A DNA stretch of 64,000 nucleotides from Senegalimassilia sp003474385 (GCF_003474385.1 NZ_QUCY01000001.1:1-64000); one strand, 5' to 3'; shown: positions 31,384 through 39,394, counted from the stretch's first letter. The notes: generated by a model from the letters alone, not told the origin. Program-made: numbers and translations.

Positions 31384-32068
31384 AGCCGTCGGCCTCCTTC
31401 CGGGTCCTCGGGCCGCGGTTCACGTAGTCCTCGAACTTCGGCGAGAACAGCGTGGAGGGCCGCAGGTACTTGGCCATCTTCGGGTCGCCCGCCCACTCGG
31501 CTGCCATCGTGTCGATGACGGCCAGGAAGTCGGGGAGGCGGTAGCCCTCGGCCCAGCGGGCGTGTATCAGCCTGCGGGTCTTGGCGCTGCTTGAGCGGTA
31601 GCGGGTGCCGGCTGCCTCGTTGAGCGCATGCACGATTTCGTCAAAGGGGATTAAGGGGTTATCTATATACTCAACCTCAACCTCAACCTCTGCATTGCCG
31701 CAACTCGATGCGCCTGCATGTGCATCCGCATCTGCTTGCGCATGTGCGACTGCATCTGTATCCGCATATGCTCCCGCATGTGCTTGCGCATCGGCTTGCG
31801 CCCGTGCCGCCGCATCGTCCACCGCGTCTTCCTTCCCCGGCCTGTTGCCCCAGCGGGCGTTGGCCGCCTTCCTTGCGCGCTCGCTCTTCTCGTCGCCCAT
31901 GTCGAGCCTGCCCTTGAGCACCAGGAAGGTAGGCAGCCACGCGGGGCTGCCCTGCGGCTCCTTGCCCGTGAACCGGTACTCGACGATGGCGTAGATGAAC
32001 GGCGCGCGCTGCTTCTCGGGCATGGCCTGCGCGGCCGCCCAGAAGTCGTCGTGTATAACCATGCCCAT
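31367..32068 (-). CDS. Phage replication initiator-like protein with internal repeats
   Basis: A 233-residue protein. The N-terminal ~75 residues resemble a replisome-organiser domain (HDDFWAAAQAMPEKQRAPFIYAIVEYRFTG). A repetitive Ala/His/Asp/Gln linker (about 85-120) and an alternating VEVEVE stretch follow. The C-terminal region is the conserved phage replication C-domain (IVHALNEAAGTRYRSSSAKTRRLIHARW). The linker is encoded by 12-bp tandem repeats, which probably form the origin. The helicase loader is next in the operon. Confidence 0.82.
   Translation of the reverse strand: MGMVIHDDFWAAAQAMPEKQRAPFIYAIVEYRFTGKEPQGSPAWLPTFLVLKGRLDMGDEKSERARKAANARWGNRPGKEDAVDDAAARAQADAQAHAGAYADTDAVAHAQADADAHAGASSCGNAEVEVEVEYIDNPLIPFDEIVHALNEAAGTRYRSSSAKTRRLIHARWAEGYRLPDFLAVIDTMAAEWAGDPKMAKYLRPSTLFSPKFEDYVNRGPRTRKEADGYAEYD
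31669..31811. repeat. Iteron array and hexamer repeats: candidate phage replication origin
   Basis: From 31716 there are seven 12-bp units beginning GCAT (for example GCATCTGCTTGC, GCATGTGCGACT, GCATATGCTCCC), with an eighth decayed copy to 31811. Next to them, at 31669-31689, lie three perfect CTCAAC units plus CTC. Beyond that, at 31648-31670, is a strongly AT-rich stretch (TTAAGGGGTTATCTATATAC), unusual in this GC-rich phage. Iterons plus an AT-rich unwinding element inside the initiator gene match the lambda ori plan. Confidence 0.7.
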
Positions 32069-32087
32069 AGTGTCGCCGTCGTCTTCC

Positions 32088-32660
32088 CTAAAACGGGATA
32101 TCCTCGTCGTACAGATCGGGCATGGCCTGCTGCTGCGGCATGGCCTGCTGCTGCGGCGCGGGCTGCTGTGGCGCGTACGCCTGCTGAGTGGCCGGCTGCG
32201 GCGCGTAGGCGGGCTGCTGCGGCGCAGGTGCCGGGGCGGGGCGTCCCTGGCCGTACGTGCGGGCCTGCGGCGCTTGCGGGGCCGCCTGGGGCGCGTACTG
32301 CTGCGGCGCGTAGCCCTGCTGCTGTTGCTGGCCGCTCATGAACTCCAGCTCGTCCACCACGACCTCCAGCGCGCTGCGCTTCTGGCCGGTCTGCTGGTCG
32401 TTCCAGCTGCGGTAGCGCAGCTTGCCCTCGACGGCCACCTTGCTGCCCTTGGCGAGGTACTGCGCCAGCTTCTCGCCGCGGGTGCCGAACAGCGTGCAGT
32501 CCACGAAGTTCGGGTAGTCCTCCCACTGCCCGGTCTGCTGGTTCTTGCGGCGGTCGTTGACGGCCACGCCCATGGACAGCACGGACATGCCGCCAGACGT
32601 GGAGCGCAGCACGGGGTCGCGGGTCAGGTTGCCGGATATGCACACGCGGTTGATGCTCAT
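32088..32660 (-). CDS. ssb: Single-stranded DNA-binding protein
   Basis: A 190-residue SSB. The OB-fold spans about 1-108 (MSINRVCISGNLTRDP, VAVNDRR, FVDCTLFGTRGEKLAQYLAKGSKVAVEG). A long Gln/Pro/Ala/Tyr-rich linker and a conserved acidic tip DEDIPF, which recruits partners, follow. It works with the ERF protein and replication genes on either side. Confidence 0.95.
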   Translation of the reverse strand: MSINRVCISGNLTRDPVLRSTSGGMSVLSMGVAVNDRRKNQQTGQWEDYPNFVDCTLFGTRGEKLAQYLAKGSKVAVEGKLRYRSWNDQQTGQKRSALEVVVDELEFMSGQQQQQGYAPQQYAPQAAPQAPQARTYGQGRPAPAPAPQQPAYAPQPATQQAYAPQQPAPQQQAMPQQQAMPDLYDEDIPF

Positions 32661-33010
32661 AGATACCCTCCTTGGGTTACGTCCCCGCTGTTCCAGATGC
32701 GGGTGATCTGCGCGTCTACCATGCGGATACGCAGCTTGATTACGTTGATGGCCTCCTGCGAGGCCTTGTAGATGGCCTCGGAGCAGTCGCGGCGGCGCTT
32801 GGCCTCCGCTATCTGCTCCTGGCCCCGGCACACGTCGCCGATGATGGTGACGGGCGTGCCCTTCTGGCGCTCGTTCAGGATGGCGATGCGCAGGGCCTTG
32901 CGGTACTCGGCCTCGTTCTCGGCGTACTGGCAGCCCGACTCCTTGCAGGTCTTCAGCTCGGCCTCCAGCCTGTCGGTCAGCTCGTCCAGCTCCTCGGTGA
33001 GCGCCTGCAT
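32657..33010 (-). CDS. Helical phage protein in the recombination module
   Basis: A 117-residue protein, mostly helical, with an N-terminal coiled coil (EELDELTDRLEAELKTCKE). The stop overlaps ssb start by 4 bp and the gene follows the ERF gene directly. Function not recognised. Confidence 0.65.
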   Translation of the reverse strand: MQALTEELDELTDRLEAELKTCKESGCQYAENEAEYRKALRIAILNERQKGTPVTIIGDVCRGQEQIAEAKRRRDCSEAIYKASQEAINVIKLRIRMVDAQITRIWNSGDVTQGGYL

Positions 33011-33583
33011 CTACTCCACCTGCCAGTCGGGGCGCGGGCAGCACGGGCTGTTGGCCACGAACTCCATGTACTGCGGCATGCTGGCGAACTGGTAGCGCGC
33101 CCCGCAGCTGCGGCAGTGGGCCGTGAAGGGGCCGTCTGCGGGCGGCTGCTTCTCCTCGGGCGCGGGCTGCTCCTCCATGGCGTCGGGATCGCTCTGCCCG
33201 TCGATGGCGAACGCGCCGCACAGCGCGTACTTGCGGGCGTAGCTCGACGCCATGCCGGTCACCTGGGCGTCGTCCGAGCCCTTCTTGTGCTCGTCCTCGC
33301 GGGCGTAGGCGCTCACCTGCAGTAGGCCCTCGCCGCCCTCGGCGGGGAACACGCACGCCGTGGACTTCACGTAGTAGCGGTCGCCTATCTGCACCAGCTC
33401 GTCGGTCATGAAGAACGCCAGGCCCTCCTTGGCGCACGGCTCCTTCAGCGCGGCCACTATGTCCTCGTAGCTGCGGTAGCTGAACTTGCCGAAAGCGTTG
33501 TACTTGGCCTTGGGCACCACCACGGCGCGCTGCACGCGGGCAACGGCCGCCATGAGGTCGATGGACTGCTGTTCCTGGGTCAT
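33011..33583 (-). CDS. ERF-family single-strand annealing protein
   Basis: A 190-residue recombinase that anneals complementary ssDNA in phage recombination. The core is in the N-terminal ~130 residues (PKAKYNAFGKFSYRSYEDIVAALK, VTGMASSYARKYALCGAFAI). The C-terminal end has a Cys zinc finger (CRSCGARY ... CCPRPDW). It lies beside ssb and the DUF1351 gene, a common grouping. Confidence 0.9.
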   Translation of the reverse strand: MTQEQQSIDLMAAVARVQRAVVVPKAKYNAFGKFSYRSYEDIVAALKEPCAKEGLAFFMTDELVQIGDRYYVKSTACVFPAEGGEGLLQVSAYAREDEHKKGSDDAQVTGMASSYARKYALCGAFAIDGQSDPDAMEEQPAPEEKQPPADGPFTAHCRSCGARYQFASMPQYMEFVANSPCCPRPDWQVE

Positions 33584-33584
33584 G

Positions 33585-34595
33585 CTAGTAGCCTCCGTTC
33601 ATCCGCTCGTAAACCTGGCCCACCGTGCCGTGCATGATGGTGCCCACGACGCCCTGCGCCTTGAGGGCCGCCGCGACGCCCTGCATCTGCTCGCGCGTGG
33701 CGCACGGCACCACGACCGTCCACGGGTCGCCCGCCATGGCCACGGGTGCCGGTGCGGGCGGCGCTGGCGGCACCGGGGCGGGCATGGGCGCGGGCTGCGG
33801 CTCGGGCATCTGCTCAAGCGGCTGCGGGAACTCTGCGGGCTGGCATTCCGCGGGCTCGGGCACCGCTTCGGGTTCGGGTTCGGGCTCTTCCACGGGTTCC
33901 GGCTCCATGGCCGCCTTCAGCTCGGCGATGCGCCGGCGCTCCTCCTCGGCCTTGTGCGCCGCCGTTATGGCCGCGCCCAGGTCCAGGGTGGCGAACAGCT
34001 CGCGCTCGGCCTCGTCGTAGAACGGCTCGCCCTGGAACTGCGCCTTGAGGGTTTCCCAGTCCTGGGCCAGGCGCTCCACCTTGGCCTCCAGGGCCTTGAA
34101 TGCCTTCACCTCGCCGAAGGTCTTGTTGGTCCACTGCTTCTCGTGGAAACGCTCATAGGGCACGACGGGGGCCAGCAGCCCGGCGAACTCCTCGTAGTGC
34201 TCCCGCAGCTTGGCGTACGCGCGCAGCTGGCGCTCCTCCTCGGCCTCGTCCAGCTGTGCCTTGATGCCGTCGGCTGCCTGCTTCGCGATGCCCGCCACGG
34301 CCTTGCACCTGTCCTCGAACGCGGCCAGGGGCTTCGTGTACTCGCGGCTCACGGCCTTGCGGCGCTCGTCTATCTCCTTGGCGATGCCGTTGAGGTAGGC
34401 GCGGTCGCGCTTGGCGGCCTTCACGTTCTCGTCCTTGCCCATGTCGTAGGTCGCGCCCTCGTAGTCGGCCACCAGCCTGCGCACGTGCGCCTCCAGGGCG
34501 TCGAAGTTGGCCTCGATCACGGCGGGGGAGTACGCCACGGTCAGCTCTGACGCCTCCTCGGGCTCGATGATCTCGGCCTCAACTGCTTCGCTCAT
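33585..34595 (-). CDS. DUF1351-family phage protein
   Basis: A 336-residue protein. The N-terminal ~230 residues form the helical DUF1351 region (NFDALEAHVRRLVADYEGA, RDRAYLNGIAKEIDERRKAVSREYTKPLAAFEDRCK). Then come a long Pro/Glu linker and a small C-terminal domain (DPWTVVVPCATREQMQGVAAALKAQG). It accompanies annealing proteins in many phages; the function is not known. Confidence 0.82.
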   Translation of the reverse strand: MSEAVEAEIIEPEEASELTVAYSPAVIEANFDALEAHVRRLVADYEGATYDMGKDENVKAAKRDRAYLNGIAKEIDERRKAVSREYTKPLAAFEDRCKAVAGIAKQAADGIKAQLDEAEEERQLRAYAKLREHYEEFAGLLAPVVPYERFHEKQWTNKTFGEVKAFKALEAKVERLAQDWETLKAQFQGEPFYDEAERELFATLDLGAAITAAHKAEEERRRIAELKAAMEPEPVEEPEPEPEAVPEPAECQPAEFPQPLEQMPEPQPAPMPAPVPPAPPAPAPVAMAGDPWTVVVPCATREQMQGVAAALKAQGVVGTIMHGTVGQVYERMNGGY

Positions 34596-35879
34596 TTACT
34601 CCTCGCTTCCCAGGCGCGCCATGCACGCCTCGTAGGTTTCCGTCTCGGCCGCGTTCGGCTCGTAGCCGTCGGCCTTCATGGCCTCGTAGATGATGGTCAC
34701 GTTCTCGACCGTCTCTCGGTTGAAGTACACGGAGCTGCCGCCTTCCATGAGGCTCCAGGCCGTCCAGCCGCTCATGTTCCACGCTGCCCGCCAGCCCATG
34801 GCCAGGGCCAGCTCGGTGGGCGTGCGGTCGATGGGTCGGCCCAGCAGCTCCTCGAACGATTCCACGGCCTCGGCCTCCATGACGAACGCGGTCAGCGCCA
34901 GAGCCGTGCGGCGCATCGACTTGAGGTCGCCCGCGTGGGCGGCAAGCCACTCGCGGCGGGCCTTCGCGCCGTCCTCGTAGGCGGCCTGGAAGTCGGCCTT
35001 GCGCTGGGCTGCGGCCTGTGCGGCCTCGTCGGCCCCCTCGGCCACCGGCGCCAGCAGGGTCACGCCGAACGACGTCTCCTCGGCCAGAAGCCCCGCGCCC
35101 GCGTTGTCGGCCACGTAGGCGTCCAGCGCCGCCAGGTCGGGGCGGTAGTCGGAAAACGTGCGGCATGCGGCGAAGCCCTCGGGGCATTCGTCGACGAACT
35201 CGACGCCCGCGTCGGCAAGCACCGCCACCACCTCGGCGCGGTTGCGCCTCTGCTCGGCCTCGGCCTTCAGGCCCGCGTACACGCGCTGCCATTCGGACTG
35301 CTTGCAGTCGCGCAGCTCGGCCACGGCCTCGTCGTCGCCCTCGAACTCGGCGATGGCCGCCAGGCGGTCGAGCGTCATGTCGTAGGCGGCGTCCTGCACC
35401 CTGCGGGCGGCGCGGCGCGCCTTGGCCACGGTGCCCGCGTCGGTGCGGGCGGCCACGGCCACCTCCTCGTCGGGAATGTCGAGCGCCAGCATGGTCTGCA
35501 CGCCGCGCGACTTCTCCTCGGCGGTCAGCTCCAGCTTGGCGTCGGTCTCCACCATGGCCTTGGCGGCCTCCACGCGCGCCAGCTCGGCGTCGTCCAGGTC
35601 GTCGTAGACCTCGGCGAGGAAACGCTCGGTGCCGATGGCCCTCATGGCGCGCACGCGGCACTCGCCGTCGATGATCCAGTAGATGCCGCCCTCCTTGTAC
35701 AGGATGGGCTTCATGACGGGCTGGCCGGGGTTGAGGCGGTTGACCTTGAACTGCGCGGCCAGGCCCGCGATGTGCTCGGCGCTCTCCCTGGTGGTGAAGT
35801 CGCGCGGGTTCATCGGCTCGCCGTCGGCGCGCTCGTAGGGGTACACGTCGCAGATCGCGACCTCCTCTAGCGATTGCAT
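34596..35879 (-). CDS. ParB/Srx-like domain protein
   Basis: A 427-residue protein. Residues 1-~120 form a ParB N-terminal-like nucleotidase/nuclease fold (SAEHIAGLAAQFKVN, YWIIDGECRVRAMRAIG with the GExRxxA box). A helix-turn-helix-like stretch (IPDEEVAVAARTDAGTVAKARRAARR) and a long helical C-terminal part follow. There is no ParA partner nearby. It could be a DNA-binding regulator or ParB-like CTPase. The start at 35879 overlaps the previous gene by 13 bp. Confidence 0.78.
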   Translation of the reverse strand: MQSLEEVAICDVYPYERADGEPMNPRDFTTRESAEHIAGLAAQFKVNRLNPGQPVMKPILYKEGGIYWIIDGECRVRAMRAIGTERFLAEVYDDLDDAELARVEAAKAMVETDAKLELTAEEKSRGVQTMLALDIPDEEVAVAARTDAGTVAKARRAARRVQDAAYDMTLDRLAAIAEFEGDDEAVAELRDCKQSEWQRVYAGLKAEAEQRRNRAEVVAVLADAGVEFVDECPEGFAACRTFSDYRPDLAALDAYVADNAGAGLLAEETSFGVTLLAPVAEGADEAAQAAAQRKADFQAAYEDGAKARREWLAAHAGDLKSMRRTALALTAFVMEAEAVESFEELLGRPIDRTPTELALAMGWRAAWNMSGWTAWSLMEGGSSVYFNRETVENVTIIYEAMKADGYEPNAAETETYEACMARLGSEE

Positions 35880-36163
35880 GCGCGGGCCTCCTCGTCTACG
35901 ACCACGCGGCACTCCATGCCCACCAGGCGGGCGCGGCACGCCACGCGGGCCACCTCGCCCATGAGCGCGATGCGCTTGGTGGGCACGGGGCCGTTCTTGA
36001 TTTGCGCGGCCATGCAGGCGGCCCCCATGTTGAACGCCTGGCGCATGGCGGCGTCGAAGCCGCCGTCGCCCGGCTCGGGCACGGGGACGGCGCGCTCGAT
36101 GCGCTTCAGGATGCTGTCCACCGTCTTGTCCGCGACGGTCTTGCTGATGATTTCTGTGAGCAT
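35867..36163 (-). CDS. Small hypothetical phage protein
   Basis: A 98-residue protein (MLTEIISKTVADKTVDSILKRIERAVPVPEPG), helical then basic, with no recognised motif. It follows a 42-bp AT-rich gap (36164-36205) that contains a short AAAAGT/ACTTTT inverted repeat, possibly a regulatory site or promoter. Confidence 0.6.
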   Translation of the reverse strand: MLTEIISKTVADKTVDSILKRIERAVPVPEPGDGGFDAAMRQAFNMGAACMAAQIKNGPVPTKRIALMGEVARVACRARLVGMECRVVVDEEARACNR

Positions 36164-36205
36164 TTGGGTCTCCTAACTGGGAAAACTAAAAGTGATAAAA
36201 ACTTT

Positions 36206-36763
36206 TCAGGATTTCGGAACTTTTTTCTCTATGCGCTCCTTGCGCTTCTGCGCCGCCTTGACCCTGCGGTACAGGTAGCGGCACAGCCACCGCTCCATGG
36301 CCTCGTCGTGCGCCTCTGCTGCCTTGTCGGCGGCGTAGCGGCTCATGCCCGAGGTGTCCGGGGCCTGCGGCATGGGGTCGGCGCGGCTCTCTCGGCCGCA
36401 CTCGGTGCGCTCGTAGGTGCGGCGCTCCTCTGCGGTCAGCCTCGGCAGCAGCTCGGCTATGCGGGCCTCTATGGCCTCAAGCTGCTGCTGGCGTCTGCAC
36501 GGTTCGCAGATGCCGTCCTTGCCGAGGGTCGCCCTGCGGCACCCGCACGACGGGCACAGCTCCAGGCGGTGGCGGTAGCAGCGCAGGGACACGTGGCCGC
36601 CGCTGGCGTTGATCACGCGCCGCGCGTTATCCAACTGGTTCTTGGACAGCCGCAGCTCGCGGCGAATCTCGCGGGCGGGCACCTTTCCCGCCAGCTCGGC
36701 TATGCGGTCGAGGTCGGCCTTGCGCCACGCCCTGTGTGGCCTGCCCTTGTCTCGGCGGGTCAC
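36206..36763 (-). CDS. DNA-binding zinc-finger phage protein
   Basis: A 185-residue basic protein starting at GTG 36763, overlapping the RusA stop as GTGA. Residues ~15-55 form a helix-turn-helix (ELAGKVPAREIRRELRLSKNQLDNARRV), residues ~70-90 a Cys4 zinc finger (CPSCGCRR, CEPCRRQ). It may be a regulator of the early or late operon. Confidence 0.7.
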   Translation of the reverse strand: MTRRDKGRPHRAWRKADLDRIAELAGKVPAREIRRELRLSKNQLDNARRVINASGGHVSLRCYRHRLELCPSCGCRRATLGKDGICEPCRRQQQLEAIEARIAELLPRLTAEERRTYERTECGRESRADPMPQAPDTSGMSRYAADKAAEAHDEAMERWLCRYLYRRVKAAQKRKERIEKKVPKS

Positions 36764-37125
36764 TCGTCGCTCACCTCCACGACCACGCGGGGGCGCGCCC
36801 TGTCGGTGAGCACCCTGTCGGGGCACTGCTCCACGTACTTGCGGGAGTCGTCCTTGATTACGCCCGCCGCCACCAGGCCGTCGAGCACGAACTTGCGCGC
36901 GAAGCCCACGTTGTCGGCGTCGCGGCGCATGTCGGGCTCGTAGAACGTGGTGCGCACGGTCACCCGGCGCTCGAAGCGCGGCGCGCGCTGCTGCATGGCC
37001 GCCGCCCTCACGCGCGCCGTCTCGCGCTTCTTCATGGCCGCCGCCTTGTAGCGGTTGGCGCGCTCGGCGCTGATGTAGTCGTTCAGGCTCGGCATTCGGC
37101 CCTCGACCGTGACGGTGCACCTCAT
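36760..37125 (-). CDS. rusA: RusA-like Holliday junction resolvase
   Basis: A 121-residue nuclease with the RusA pattern: PSLNDYISAERANRYKAAAMK, the acidic metal-binding region YEPDMRRDADNVGFARKFVLDGLVAAGVIKDD and a C-terminal RARPRVVVEV strand. It cuts four-way junctions made during phage recombination and replication. Confidence 0.9.
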   Translation of the reverse strand: MRCTVTVEGRMPSLNDYISAERANRYKAAAMKKRETARVRAAAMQQRAPRFERRVTVRTTFYEPDMRRDADNVGFARKFVLDGLVAAGVIKDDSRKYVEQCPDRVLTDRARPRVVVEVSDE

Positions 37126-37520
37126 TGCGCGCCCCTGTCGTAGATGCCCTGCGCCTCGGTTAGCGTGGAGGCGGCGAAAACGGCTGGGCCCACGATGGCC
37201 TCCCACGTGCCCACCAGGTCCACGGAGTCCACCGGCGTGCGGCGGAAGCTCACGGCGGCCAGCATGGAGGGGCGCTGCAGCACCATGTAGCGGGACAGCA
37301 CGCTCCACAGGTTGTGGTCGCGCTTGAACTCGCTGGCCTCGCTCACGGTCATGCCGTTCTGGCACGCCAGGGTGTACACGTTGTCGCGCTGGATGACGTG
37401 GCCCTCCAGCATCAGGCGGTAGCAGATGCGGCGCAGCTTCGCCCATGTATCGGGGTTCGAGGCAACCCAGCCGCACGCCTTGGCCACGAGGGCCTGGGCC
37501 TTGGCGTCTACCTCGGCCAT
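37122..37520 (-). CDS. Hypothetical phage protein
   Basis: A 132-residue helical protein (GWVASNPDTWAKLRRICYRLM, GMTVSEASEFKRDHNLWSVLSRY). The TVSEASEF part could be a small helix-turn-helix but I cannot confirm. It overlaps rusA by 4 bp. Confidence 0.65.
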   Translation of the reverse strand: MAEVDAKAQALVAKACGWVASNPDTWAKLRRICYRLMLEGHVIQRDNVYTLACQNGMTVSEASEFKRDHNLWSVLSRYMVLQRPSMLAAVSFRRTPVDSVDLVGTWEAIVGPAVFAASTLTEAQGIYDRGAQ

Positions 37521-37708
37521 ACTGTTGCCTCCAGCGCCCATGTGGCGGCGATGCACGCGCAGACGAACAGGGCGGCGAAAACGGCCTGCAGCCTCTCGCG
37601 GCGCTGCTCGGGTGTTACACTGGTCTCGGTTCGGAAGTGAACCGTTGCGGTGCGCGTCTTTCGCTTGCCGGCTGCGACGCGCACCCTCTTTCCCTTGATC
37701 TTTTCCAT
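37508..37708 (-). CDS. Small basic protein with C-terminal membrane segment
   Basis: A 66-residue protein, basic at the N-terminus (MEKIKGKRVRVAAGKRKTR), with a hydrophobic C-terminal helix (AVFAALFVCACIAATWAL). It overlaps the next frame (37615-37800) by 94 bp, so one of the two may not be real. Confidence 0.5.
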   Translation of the reverse strand: MEKIKGKRVRVAAGKRKTRTATVHFRTETSVTPEQRRERLQAVFAALFVCACIAATWALEATVWPR

Positions 37709-37800
37709 TCCTGGAACTTCCTCTCGTTCTCTGGGTCCTTGTAGAACTCGCGCATCATGGCGGCGCACTCGTCGCACATGGCGCGCTGTATCGGGGTCAT
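37615..37800 (-). CDS. Small phage protein, overlapping its neighbour
   Basis: A 61-residue frame. The first 35 residues look natural (CDECAAMMREFYKDPENERKFQEWKR); the end is in a region where another frame is also plausible. ATG overlaps the previous stop as ATGA. Confidence 0.5.
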   Translation of the reverse strand: MTPIQRAMCDECAAMMREFYKDPENERKFQEWKRSRERGCASQPASERRAPQRFTSEPRPV

Positions 37801-38042
37801 TCGCCCGCGCGGCCCGGCAGAAGCAGCGGGGCGTCCTCGTAGGCGACCTCACCGGTGTCCCTATCCACGAACATCACCTCCTGGTCGTCGTACACGTGGA
37901 TGTTGAGCATCTGCCCCGTGAACTCCACCAGCTTGGGGATGAAGTCACGGAACTTCGGGTCCAGCTCAAACTGCAGCACGCACTTGCCGCTCTTCACGTT
38001 GAGGGCGGTGAACCCCCCCCGTACGGTCACCTCGTTCAGCAT
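37797..38042 (-). CDS. Small hypothetical phage protein
   Basis: An 81-residue acidic beta-rich protein (VTVRGGFTALNVKSGKCVLQFELDPKF). A run of eight C at 38013-38020 (Gly codons in the gene) is a potential slippage point near the start. Function unknown. Confidence 0.6.
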   Translation of the reverse strand: MLNEVTVRGGFTALNVKSGKCVLQFELDPKFRDFIPKLVEFTGQMLNIHVYDDQEVMFVDRDTGEVAYEDAPLLLPGRAGE

Positions 38043-38045
38043 GGC

Positions 38046-38384
38046 CTACTCCTTCTCGTCGTACGCGGTGTCGCGTGCGATGGTCTTAAAGTCGGTGCTC
38101 CAGCCCTTGCCGTTCACGCTGAACTGCACGGAGCTGTAGACGTTGAACTGCACGCCGCCGAGCTCGAACCAGGTCGTGCTCGCCTCCAGAAGCTCGATGC
38201 CGCTCGTCTGGAAGCCCCACATGGCCGCGATGCGGCGCTTGAGGCTGACGTGCGTCTCCTCCATGCAGCCGTTCTCGGCCAGCTCGAAGTTGACGGCCAC
38301 GCGCTTGCGGTCGTCGATGAGGTGGTCGAGCGTTTTGCCGATGATCTCGGCGACGAACTCGGGCTGGTGGCTCTTGGTGGTCAT
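38046..38384 (-). CDS. Early phage protein of unknown function
   Basis: A 112-residue protein (FVAEIIGKTLDHLIDDRKRVAVNFELAENG), starting after AAAAGGGGAC. It is the first gene after the Cro-like regulator in the early operon. No family recognised. Confidence 0.65.
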   Translation of the reverse strand: MTTKSHQPEFVAEIIGKTLDHLIDDRKRVAVNFELAENGCMEETHVSLKRRIAAMWGFQTSGIELLEASTTWFELGGVQFNVYSSVQFSVNGKGWSTDFKTIARDTAYDEKE

Positions 38385-38412
38385 GGTGTGTCCCCTTTTC
38401 TGATAGGTAAAT

Positions 38413-38610
38413 CTAATTACAGTTTGAAGCGAAAAAAATTTCTTCGGGTTTGTAGCCCAAGAAGTCGGCGGCCTTTTTAGCCGTCTCGATGCGCATACGG
38501 TCTGGGTGGTCTTCATAAACATCGTATGTAGGTCCTGAAATGCCCAGATGTTCAGCCATTGCCTTCTTGGTTACGCCCTTGCTCATGCGCGCCTGCTTGA
38601 GTGACTTCAT
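38413..38610 (-). CDS. Cro-like XRE helix-turn-helix regulator
   Basis: A 65-residue XRE-type DNA-binding protein (ARMSKGVTKKAMAEHLGISGPTYDVYEDHP, AKKAADFLGYKPEEIF). It is divergent from the repressor across a 101-bp control region, the classic Cro position. AGGAGGGAGT precedes the ATG. Its promoter overlaps an inverted repeat. Confidence 0.85.
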   Translation of the reverse strand: MKSLKQARMSKGVTKKAMAEHLGISGPTYDVYEDHPDRMRIETAKKAADFLGYKPEEIFFASNCN

Positions 38611-38631
38611 ACTCCCTCCTTTCTGTCCATA

Positions 38632-38668
38632 ACTGTAATTAATCTTCAGAACACGGTCAAGATTAATT
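38632..38668 (-). promoter_or_regulatory. Lysis-lysogeny promoter and operator
   Basis: AATTAATCTT at 38637-38646 and AAGATTAATT at 38659-38668 form a perfect 10-bp inverted repeat with a 12-bp spacer. On the minus strand TTGACC (38655-38660) and TACAGT (38632-38637), 17 bp apart, make a promoter for the Cro-like gene. That promoter overlaps the palindrome, so repressor binding should block it. AACTGTAATTA at 38631 recurs inverted at 38414-38424 at the end of the cro-like gene, perhaps a second operator. On the plus strand TAAAAT at 38673 could be the -10 for the repressor. Confidence 0.72.
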
Positions 38669-38711
38669 TTGGTAAAATTGAAAATAAATTTAAGTCCTGG
38701 AAGGAGTTAAG

Positions 38712-39392
38712 ATGCCGATATCCGACAACATAAAGAAGTTACGGCAGATTTTCGACGTTACCCAGGATGAACTGGGTGAGATTGCAGGTGTGACAGGTAA
38801 CGCCGTTTCGCAGTGGGAAAATGGCCGCTCCGAACCCCGTATGGGAGCTATTGAGCGCATGGCGGCCTGCTATCAGATTAGTAAGTCACACCTTATAGAA
38901 GACGGCGGAATGGATCAGATTGACCCCGTGACCAAAAAGCCCAAGGGCAGCCCCTATATGCCCGCCGGTGCCATGCCCGTGGTGGCCAGCAGCGCCACCG
39001 TGCCGCTGCTCGCGCTCGGGCGCGTGCACGCCGGCGCGCTCGCCGACGAGGAGGAGATAGCGCACCGCGTTGAGGTGCCCGCCTCGGTGTGCGCCGGGCA
39101 TCCGCGCGCGTTCGCCCTGGAGGTCGAGGGCGACTGCATGAACCGCGTCATACCCGAGGGCAGCCACGTGCTGGTCGACCCCGACCGCCAGCCCGCCAAC
39201 GGGTCCATCGCCGTGGTGGAGACCGAGGACTACCGCGCGGTCATGCGCCGCTGGTACAAGGGCAGCACCAAGCTGATGCTGTCGGCGGATAGCTTCGAGG
39301 ACTACGAGGACATGATTTTCGGCATGGACGACGGCCCCGTGCGCGTGATCGGCACGGTGGTGTGGTTCCAGGCCGCCGACGAGATGGAGTAG
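38712..39392 (+). CDS. CI/LexA-type repressor (S24-like) with altered catalytic residues
   Basis: A 226-residue repressor. The XRE DNA-binding domain covers about residues 5-60 (TQDELGEIAGVTGNAVSQWENGR). A linker and an S24 domain follow, with an Ala-Gly cleavage-type site (RVHAGAL, 107-108). The position of the catalytic Ser is Cys142 (EGDCMNRV). The expected catalytic Lys position reads AVMRRW, Met178 followed by Arg. Self-cleavage may be altered or lost, so induction may not follow the usual RecA route. AAGGAG precedes the ATG. Confidence 0.9.
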   Translation: MPISDNIKKLRQIFDVTQDELGEIAGVTGNAVSQWENGRSEPRMGAIERMAACYQISKSHLIEDGGMDQIDPVTKKPKGSPYMPAGAMPVVASSATVPLLALGRVHAGALADEEEIAHRVEVPASVCAGHPRAFALEVEGDCMNRVIPEGSHVLVDPDRQPANGSIAVVETEDYRAVMRRWYKGSTKLMLSADSFEDYEDMIFGMDDGPVRVIGTVVWFQAADEME

Positions 39393-39394
39393 CC

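Noticed and set aside
31716..31811. CRISPR-like short repeat array
   Set aside because: Units are 12 bp, directly adjacent without spacers, and in frame within a coding gene.
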